A stretch of DNA of 42,562 nt, from positions 1 to 42,562 of IMG/VR virus record IMGVR_UViG_3300046507_000893; one strand, 5' to 3'. The stretch comes from a virus. Below the pieces are notes generated by a model that worked only from the letters and a program-made list of their open reading frames with translations, was not told where the DNA came from and did no database searches. This document shows, one piece after another, positions 36,866-42,562 of the stretch. The translations under genes were made by a program, and so were the position numbers. Positions within the stretch are counted from its first letter, which is position 1; each line of letters begins with the position of its first letter.

Positions 36866-39399
36866 GGCAGGAATGCATCAAAGCGGTCGGCGCAGCGCTT
36901 GGCCGCACGCCTAACCAGGTCGAAACCCGAGACATCGAGAACCGCATCCGTGCAGCAATGCGCGAGATGGCGCAGGCCGACCCGCAGGGCTGGCAATCGC
37001 TGTCCCAGAGCGATCGCCTGCAGCAGGCTGGACAGAAGGCCGCTACCGGAATCCTAGCCGAGGCCGCGAAGAAGAGGCACCGCACGGCGATGGCGATCCT
37101 CGCTCATGACCGGATGCGCAACTATATCGACAGCCAGGTGGCCGCCGGCAACGACAAGAATGGCGTCACCGCGCTCGAACGCATGCTCGTCGGGCGGTCG
37201 GATGGCAAGAACAACATCACCTCGCTGGAGGGCCAGATTCATGGCATCCAGTCGACGGCCTCCACATTCCTGACCCGGACGTGGGATGTGGCCGGCGGGA
37301 AGTTCCTGAAGCTGATTCGCGATAAGCAGGCTGAGGCCGTCATGGTTCGCGCGCTGCATGGCGACGCCGGTGTCCCGAAGGAGTTCAAGGACGCGGCGGC
37401 CGACTTCCACGAGATCGCCGAGCGGCTTCGCCAGCGGTTCAACGCAGCCGGCGGCGACATAGGCCGTCTTGAGAACTGGGGAATGCCGCATAGCTGGTCC
37501 CAGGCTCGTCTACTGGACGCCGGCAAGCAGGCGTGGACCGACACCATGCTTCCCCTCATGGATCGCAGTCAGTACCTCCACGAAGACGGCAGGACGTTCA
37601 CCGATCCCGAGATGCGCGCATTCCTCGACGAGGCTTGGAAAAGCGTGGCTACTGGCGGGGCCAACAAGGTGATCGGAAAGGAGCGGGTAGGCGGCGGCAT
37701 CAAGGCGAACCGCGGCAGCGCAGAGCGTCAGATCCACCTCAATGGACCGGAAGCCTACGGCCAGGCCATGCAGACCTTCAGTGAGCGCGGAGTCATGGAT
37801 GCCATGATGGGCCATGTCAATCGGATGGCGCGGGATATTGCCCTGGTCGAATCGTTCGGTCCGAACGCGGACCGTCAGTTTTCGCACTTTCTGGAGCAGG
37901 AATCTGCCAAGGCGATTGAAGCCGATCCCAAGAAGACGGGGACGGTCGGGCGTCAATCTGACTTCACCGAGCGACTTTACAACTATCAAGCCGGCAACGG
38001 CGCCGCTCCACCGGAGTCCTTCCACGGCAAGGCCATTCAGGTATGGCGGGATCTCAACGTCCTGAAACTTGGCAGTACGGCGATCTCGTCCATCGGCGAC
38101 TACGCGACGATTTACCTGACCGCGCACGTCAATGGCATCCCGAAGTTCAAGATTTTCATGAACGAGATTCGGGCACTCAACCCTTTCGACACCACGGAAA
38201 AACGCATGGGTGAGTCGGCCGGTCTCATGGTCCGCGAGTACGCGCAAGCCATGTCCCGATTCGGTGGCGATGTCGGCGCGCACGGCTGGTCGTCGAAACT
38301 GGCCAACACCATGATGAAGGTGTCGCTACTGCCGTATCTGACCGAGGCCCGCCGCCGCGCCTTCAGCTACGGGATGATGGATCAGGTCGGCAAGGCCGTC
38401 CGCGACTTCGACAGCATCGCCAAGCTCAACGAGACCGACCAGAAGTTCATCAAGCACTCCGGTATCACGGATGCAGACTGGGCAGTCCTCCGCCTGGCCA
38501 AGCCCGATGCATGGGGTGGTAACAGCGCACTGCTGTCCCCCGAGTCGATCTACCGCATTCCGGACAGCGCCATCGCCGGCATCACCAACGAGAGCCCTAA
38601 CCTGGCTCGTGACCGCGCTGCGTCTAACCTCATGGCGCTGGTCATGGCTGAGCAGGACAGGGCAGTCATTGAGCCGGGAGTGAAGACGCGCGTTCGCCTC
38701 GGTGCGGACAAGTCGGCCGATGGGCTCGGTGGATTCATCGCAAAGAGCTTCTCCCTGTTCAAGTCGTTCTCCTTCGAGCTGACCTACCAGCACATGGATC
38801 GCGCCATCAACGCTTTCGAAACCAAGCGCGGCTCGACAGCCTACATGGCGGCCCTTATTGCCAGTTCGACGGTAGCCGGCGTTATCGCCAACTCCATCAA
38901 GGACCTTGTGGCAGGCCGAGATCCACGAACGCTCAACCCGGAATCGACCGATGGACGGAAGAACTGGGTGGCGGGCCTGGTGACCGGTGGCGGGCTGGGC
39001 CTTTACGGCGACTTCCTCGTGAACACCTATGGCTCCCGCGGCAACACGCTGGCAGAAACCATTGGCGGTCCCCTTGTGGGCGATGCGTCTGTCGTTCTCA
39101 ATGCCGCCCAGCAGGCGGTGGCAAGCTCGAGCGACCCCGAGGCAGACGTAGCGAAGAAGCTACGCCCTGTCGGCGCCAATGCAGTCAACGCGCTGAAGGC
39201 GTATGTGCCAGGGGCTACACTTTTCTACACGAAAGCCGCCATGGACAGGCTGATCTTCAACCAAGTTGCCGACTATTTCTCGCCGGGATACCTAGCCCGG
39301 ATGAAAGCTCGAGCGAGACAGCAGCACCGATCAAGCTGGTGGGAGCCCGACGAGGCCGCGCCAAGCCGCGCACCTAACCCCGAAACTATCGCCAACTAA
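36862..39399 (+). CDS. Large ejection (internal virion) protein
   Basis: An 845-residue, largely helical protein. It opens RQECIKAVGAALGRTPNQVE and carries long helices up to a C-terminal part with hydrophobic segments (AYMAALIASSTVAGVIANSI, and WVAGLVTGGGLGLYGDFLV) that could enter the host membrane. LNVLKLGSTAISSIGDYATI and LPYLTEARRRAFSYGM recur in large core proteins of Bcep22-like phages. ATGA overlap with the gene before; its stop lies in a terminator stem. Confidence 0.75.
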   Translation: MRQECIKAVGAALGRTPNQVETRDIENRIRAAMREMAQADPQGWQSLSQSDRLQQAGQKAATGILAEAAKKRHRTAMAILAHDRMRNYIDSQVAAGNDKNGVTALERMLVGRSDGKNNITSLEGQIHGIQSTASTFLTRTWDVAGGKFLKLIRDKQAEAVMVRALHGDAGVPKEFKDAAADFHEIAERLRQRFNAAGGDIGRLENWGMPHSWSQARLLDAGKQAWTDTMLPLMDRSQYLHEDGRTFTDPEMRAFLDEAWKSVATGGANKVIGKERVGGGIKANRGSAERQIHLNGPEAYGQAMQTFSERGVMDAMMGHVNRMARDIALVESFGPNADRQFSHFLEQESAKAIEADPKKTGTVGRQSDFTERLYNYQAGNGAAPPESFHGKAIQVWRDLNVLKLGSTAISSIGDYATIYLTAHVNGIPKFKIFMNEIRALNPFDTTEKRMGESAGLMVREYAQAMSRFGGDVGAHGWSSKLANTMMKVSLLPYLTEARRRAFSYGMMDQVGKAVRDFDSIAKLNETDQKFIKHSGITDADWAVLRLAKPDAWGGNSALLSPESIYRIPDSAIAGITNESPNLARDRAASNLMALVMAEQDRAVIEPGVKTRVRLGADKSADGLGGFIAKSFSLFKSFSFELTYQHMDRAINAFETKRGSTAYMAALIASSTVAGVIANSIKDLVAGRDPRTLNPESTDGRKNWVAGLVTGGGLGLYGDFLVNTYGSRGNTLAETIGGPLVGDASVVLNAAQQAVASSSDPEADVAKKLRPVGANAVNALKAYVPGATLFYTKAAMDRLIFNQVADYFSPGYLARMKARARQQHRSSWWEPDEAAPSRAPNPETIAN

Positions 39400-39421
39400 C
39401 CCGCCACTGAGCGGGTTTTTT
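39398..39421 (+). terminator. Intrinsic terminator after the ejection genes
   Basis: AACCCGC (39398-39404), loop CACTGA, GCGGGTT (39411-39417), T-run to 39421. The first arm starts inside the stop codon of the previous gene. It separates the virion core genes from the tailspike, which has its own ribosome site. Confidence 0.88.
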
Positions 39422-39438
39422 ATTGCCCGGAGAAACAC

Positions 39439-41454
39439 ATGCCCGTCACCACCACGAAGAGCTCGAAGACGTTCCAGGGCAACGGCGTCACAGTGATTTT
39501 CGACTGCGATTTCCGCATTTTCGAAGCATCGGACATCGTAGTTTCCAAGGTTGATACGTCCACAGGGACTAAGGTCGATCTGGCGCTCAATACCGACTAC
39601 ACGATATCCGGGGCGAACGACGACGACGGGTTCACCGTGACGACATCGGCGCCCGTTCCTACAGGAATCAATCTACTGGTTCGTCGCGCAGTTCCTTTCA
39701 CCCAGCCAACAAGTTTCACGAACCAGTCTCGCTTCTTCCCTGTCCTTCATCAGGATATGGCCGATCGACTGGAAATGCAGATCCAGCAGATCAGTGAGCA
39801 GGCGACGAGGGTTATCACGTACCCCGATGGGCTCGGAAGCGAATTTTCCGGTGAGCTTCCCTATCCCATTCCGGGGAATTTCCTCGGCTGGAATTCGGAC
39901 GGTACGAAACTCGTCAACGCTGGAAGTGCAATCGGAACGGCCCTAGGATTTCTCCAGAAGGGAATAAATGCCGTCGTAAGATTCGCCCAGGACAAGCTTC
40001 GCGAGCGCGTATCTCCAGAGGACTTTGGCGCGGTTGGTGATGGCGTTGCCGATGACACGGTAGCCATCAACCGAGCGCTCGCTTCTCTCACAGTAGGTGG
40101 CGAGCTGTACCTTCCCGGTAAGTACCTGGTCAGCGGGCCGGTAAATCTTTCGGTCGCGGGCACCTCCATCCGGGGAAAGAACTGGAATAGCAGCACGATT
40201 ACATCGTCGAACCCGACTGCGACGATCATCAACATCACTGGCGATCAGTGCATGGTTGACAACATCTGCCTCACTTACAGCGGATCTACGCCGACAACGA
40301 CAGCGGCAAAAGCTATCTCTGTTATCTCGCAGAACGTGTCTCTCAGCAACTTCCGCATTCTCAACGTTGGCATCGGCGTCTTTGCCGCCAATAGCTACGT
40401 CCTTCACATGGTGAATTTCCAGATACAGACGTTCTCTCAGGCCGGCATCTTCTACAGCAACTGGATCGACAGCTATGTCGCGAACTTTGTCATCCAGGCA
40501 TCAGTGGGCGCCGCGTTCGGCCAGCTTGGAGGAATCTACGCGCAGTCCATGCAGGCTCTCACCATATCTGGCGGCGATATCCTTGCAGGGGCGCACGCGG
40601 TCAACATGACCAACTGCGCCTACTGGCTGATGACGAACCTCTACATGGACAGCACGCGACAGGAGTCGCTTCTGTTGCAGAGTAGTTTCTTCTGCACGCT
40701 GACGAACTGCTGGTTCTCCGGTGGTCGTGGCGCTGGGACACCAGCTACAGGGTGCTTCATCGGTTCGGGAAACAACATCAAGCTTGTCAACTGCCAGATG
40801 TATAACAACGGCGGTAGTGGTGCATTCGTGGGCTCCACAGCTATGCACATATCGTTCGACTCGTGCTCTATCGACAGCAACGGACAGCTAGCTACGGCTG
40901 GGACAGCTCATGGCATCGTCATCGACGCAGGGTGCCAGTATTTCACGATCCGCGGTTGCTCCATCCGTAACTCGATCGTTGGATCGAACCAGACTTATGG
41001 CATCTTCATCAACACGGGTAACAGTGATTTCTTCGTGGTGACCGACAACCTGATCGGTCCTAACACGACAGGATCCATTTTCAACGGGGCCGCTGGCAGA
41101 AATGTCGTCATGAGCGACTCAAACATCGGCTACAAGCAGCCGTTCATCACGCAGTCCGCCTTCACGAGCGGATGGGTGAACTACGATGCCACGAACAACC
41201 CAGTCGGTTACCTAAAGGATGAGTCCGGTATCGTGCACCTGAGAGGTGCCTTGAAGAGCGGCACGCTAGGGACCATCGCGTTCGTTCTTCCCACCTCTAT
41301 GAGGCCAGAAAAGACCGTCAACCTTTCTGTTGTTGGATCGCTTGCCGGGGCCGCTGGCTGGATCTACGTGACAGCGGCTGGTGAGGTGACCCTGCAGACA
41401 GGAAGCACGACGTTCATGTGCCTAGATGGCGCTTCGTTCAAGGCGAACGGATAG
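39439..41454 (+). CDS. Tailspike with right-handed beta-helix (pectate-lyase-like)
   Basis: A 671-residue receptor-binding tailspike. Residues 1-100 are the virion-attachment domain (KTFQGNGVTVIFDCDFRIFE, then LNTDYTISGANDDDGFTVTT). Residues about 195-560 form the beta-helix, starting DFGAVGDGVADDTVAINRAL, with repeated short strands and Asn/Ser turns. The last 100 residues (WVNYDATNNPVGYLKDESGI, HLRGALKSG, LPTSMRPEK) form a trimerisation-type beta sandwich. It probably cleaves or binds the host's O-antigen or capsule. GGAG lies before ATG 39439. Confidence 0.85.
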   Translation: MPVTTTKSSKTFQGNGVTVIFDCDFRIFEASDIVVSKVDTSTGTKVDLALNTDYTISGANDDDGFTVTTSAPVPTGINLLVRRAVPFTQPTSFTNQSRFFPVLHQDMADRLEMQIQQISEQATRVITYPDGLGSEFSGELPYPIPGNFLGWNSDGTKLVNAGSAIGTALGFLQKGINAVVRFAQDKLRERVSPEDFGAVGDGVADDTVAINRALASLTVGGELYLPGKYLVSGPVNLSVAGTSIRGKNWNSSTITSSNPTATIINITGDQCMVDNICLTYSGSTPTTTAAKAISVISQNVSLSNFRILNVGIGVFAANSYVLHMVNFQIQTFSQAGIFYSNWIDSYVANFVIQASVGAAFGQLGGIYAQSMQALTISGGDILAGAHAVNMTNCAYWLMTNLYMDSTRQESLLLQSSFFCTLTNCWFSGGRGAGTPATGCFIGSGNNIKLVNCQMYNNGGSGAFVGSTAMHISFDSCSIDSNGQLATAGTAHGIVIDAGCQYFTIRGCSIRNSIVGSNQTYGIFINTGNSDFFVVTDNLIGPNTTGSIFNGAAGRNVVMSDSNIGYKQPFITQSAFTSGWVNYDATNNPVGYLKDESGIVHLRGALKSGTLGTIAFVLPTSMRPEKTVNLSVVGSLAGAAGWIYVTAAGEVTLQTGSTTFMCLDGASFKANG

Positions 41455-42562
41455 GAATAGGCTCAATATCCGCCTTGGTCCTATGGATGGAAGCCAGAAG
41501 CGCATCCTTCACCCGCGACGATAGGTGTTTCTCAATGTACTTGTTCGCGAGAGACGCAACCAGCAAGGCGATCGGGATGGCGCATAGGAGGAAGCCTACG
41601 GTGTGCGTCACCGGCTCCTTGCCCATCTTGGTGAGAATGGTGGTGATGATCGTGAAGGCGATCAGGTGGAATAGATAAAGGGAGTACGACACGTCGCCCA
41701 GCCACATTAGTGCCCGATGCACGCGCGGCGGGTACGATCGGTAAACCACAGCCGATGTCATGAAAGCTGCAATCAACGGCCATCCCCAGTTGGCCACGCC
41801 ATGGAAATTGGCGTGGCCAGACATTGGCCACCACAGGGCAAAGGCCCATGTACAAGCTACGGCAACGTAACCTGGGATACGCGGCACAACAGGATCGAGG
41901 CGATAAACCATACCGACGACGACGCCGGCAACGAAGTTCCAGATGATCGGACTTGTCATCTGGTCTAGGTATGCAATCGGGAGGTGATAATCGTTCGTTG
42001 GAGTCAGGGACACTGTGCCAGTGAAGATTAGCGGGACGGCTATAAGTGAGAAAGCCATGAAACTGAAGAACGCGAACCATCGATACCGACCTGCCAGCAT
42101 CGACACCGCGAACACCAGGTAGAAGTAGAACTCGAAGTTGAGCGTCCAGCCGATGGCATACGGGAGCTTGTAGTACATAGGGGCTCGAGCGTCGACCGGA
42201 AGAAATGCGAGGCTCTCGGCAATAGACGAGACAGGGGGGATCCAACCTCCAGTGAGGAAAGCGATGCACAGGATCGCCGCTACAGAGCAGGCGTACAGCG
42301 GCCAGACGCGCGCGAACCGCTTCACCATGAAGTCGCCGACATACGCCAAGCTTCCGGTAGAGGACACCGTCGTCTGAACCATGATGAATCCACTTATCAG
42401 GAAGAACAGGTCGACGCCCATGGCCCCTGGCAGCATGTATGTCTCGGTGAACTGCTCATACGGCGTCCCATGGAGCATGTACCGCGCATGGCAGACAACG
42501 ACCATGAGGGCCGACACACCTCTAAGGCACTGAATCCATTCGATGTTGCGTGTTCGATCCAT
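41438..42562 (-). CDS. O-acyltransferase (acyltransferase 3 family), likely O-antigen modifier
   Basis: A 374-residue membrane enzyme with about ten hydrophobic segments. The family's R and H are in CLRGVSALMVVVCHARYM (R14, H25). FFLISGFIMVQTTVSSTGS and FMVKRFARVWPLYACSVAAI match the rest of the family signature, as does LGDVSYSLYLFHLIAFTIIT. It would add acetyl or similar groups to surface sugar. It lies convergent to the tailspike (17-base overlap), the usual place for phage serotype-conversion genes. Its ATG is the last base triplet of the window, so a start further out cannot be ruled out. Confidence 0.85.
   Translation of the reverse strand: MDRTRNIEWIQCLRGVSALMVVVCHARYMLHGTPYEQFTETYMLPGAMGVDLFFLISGFIMVQTTVSSTGSLAYVGDFMVKRFARVWPLYACSVAAILCIAFLTGGWIPPVSSIAESLAFLPVDARAPMYYKLPYAIGWTLNFEFYFYLVFAVSMLAGRYRWFAFFSFMAFSLIAVPLIFTGTVSLTPTNDYHLPIAYLDQMTSPIIWNFVAGVVVGMVYRLDPVVPRIPGYVAVACTWAFALWWPMSGHANFHGVANWGWPLIAAFMTSAVVYRSYPPRVHRALMWLGDVSYSLYLFHLIAFTIITTILTKMGKEPVTHTVGFLLCAIPIALLVASLANKYIEKHLSSRVKDALLASIHRTKADIEPIPIRSP

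Noticed and set aside
39439-41454. Diversity-generating retroelement, as in BPP-1
   Set aside because: The virion genes resemble BPP-1, but no reverse transcriptase gene, template repeat or variable repeat is present near the tailspike.
1-42562. tRNA genes or CRISPR arrays
   Set aside because: No cloverleaf-forming segment with a CCA-type end and no spaced direct repeat array was recognised on reading through; a tRNAscan run would settle the tRNA question.

Overview
The window is essentially one complete temperate phage genome, probably a prophage excised at gene boundaries. Its first base lies just before an integrase and its last base is the start codon of an O-acyltransferase gene. The tail and head genes are those of a short-tailed (podovirus) phage of the Bordetella BPP-1 / Burkholderia Bcep22 kind: a T7-type portal, Bbp19-like and Bbp16-like proteins, tubular tail proteins A and B, and very large ejection proteins. 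The DNA is GC-rich with strong G/C third positions, and the host is most likely a GC-rich pseudomonad-type proteobacterium (Xanthomonadales or Burkholderiales). That host call is an inference; no host gene is present to prove it.

Layout. (1) 121-1083: integrase on the plus strand. (2) 1049-8275: a leftward early operon of more than twenty mostly tiny genes, nearly all joined by ATGA, GTGA or TGATG overlaps. It ends in an AlpA-like excisionase candidate and carries the recombination pair RecT plus YqaJ-type exonuclease. (3) 8290-9745: the immunity region. An S24 (cI/LexA-like) repressor and a lipoprotein gene lie between two nearly identical promoter/operator modules that point outward, called PL and PR here. 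(4) 9753-17515: the rightward early operon, with Cro-like protein, replication initiator, DnaB-type helicase, small zinc-binding and HTH proteins, a NinB/Ref/RusA recombination cluster and a candidate late regulator. (5) 17519-17603: a candidate late promoter followed at once by a terminator, the usual arrangement for antitermination control. (6) 17678-19335: lysis genes (GH24 endolysin, a second lysozyme-like protein, holin, nested Rz/Rz1). (7) 19836-39399: packaging, head, tail and ejection genes. (8) 39439-41454: tailspike, facing an O-acyltransferase on the minus strand that probably changes the host surface sugar the tailspike recognises.

The most interesting points are these. A Hint (intein-like) domain sits in the middle of the tail tubular B-like protein, and the gene is broken into two frames just after the domain's His-Asn end. 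A zeta-toxin-like P-loop kinase domain is built into an ejection protein. Two small genes appear to be overprinted in the +1 frame inside that same ejection gene. The PL and PR operator modules are matched copies. Two places look like -1 frameshifts in small early genes.

All calls were made by reading the sequence and recalling family patterns; no database search was run. Starts were chosen by Shine-Dalgarno spacing and by overlap with the upstream stop codon.
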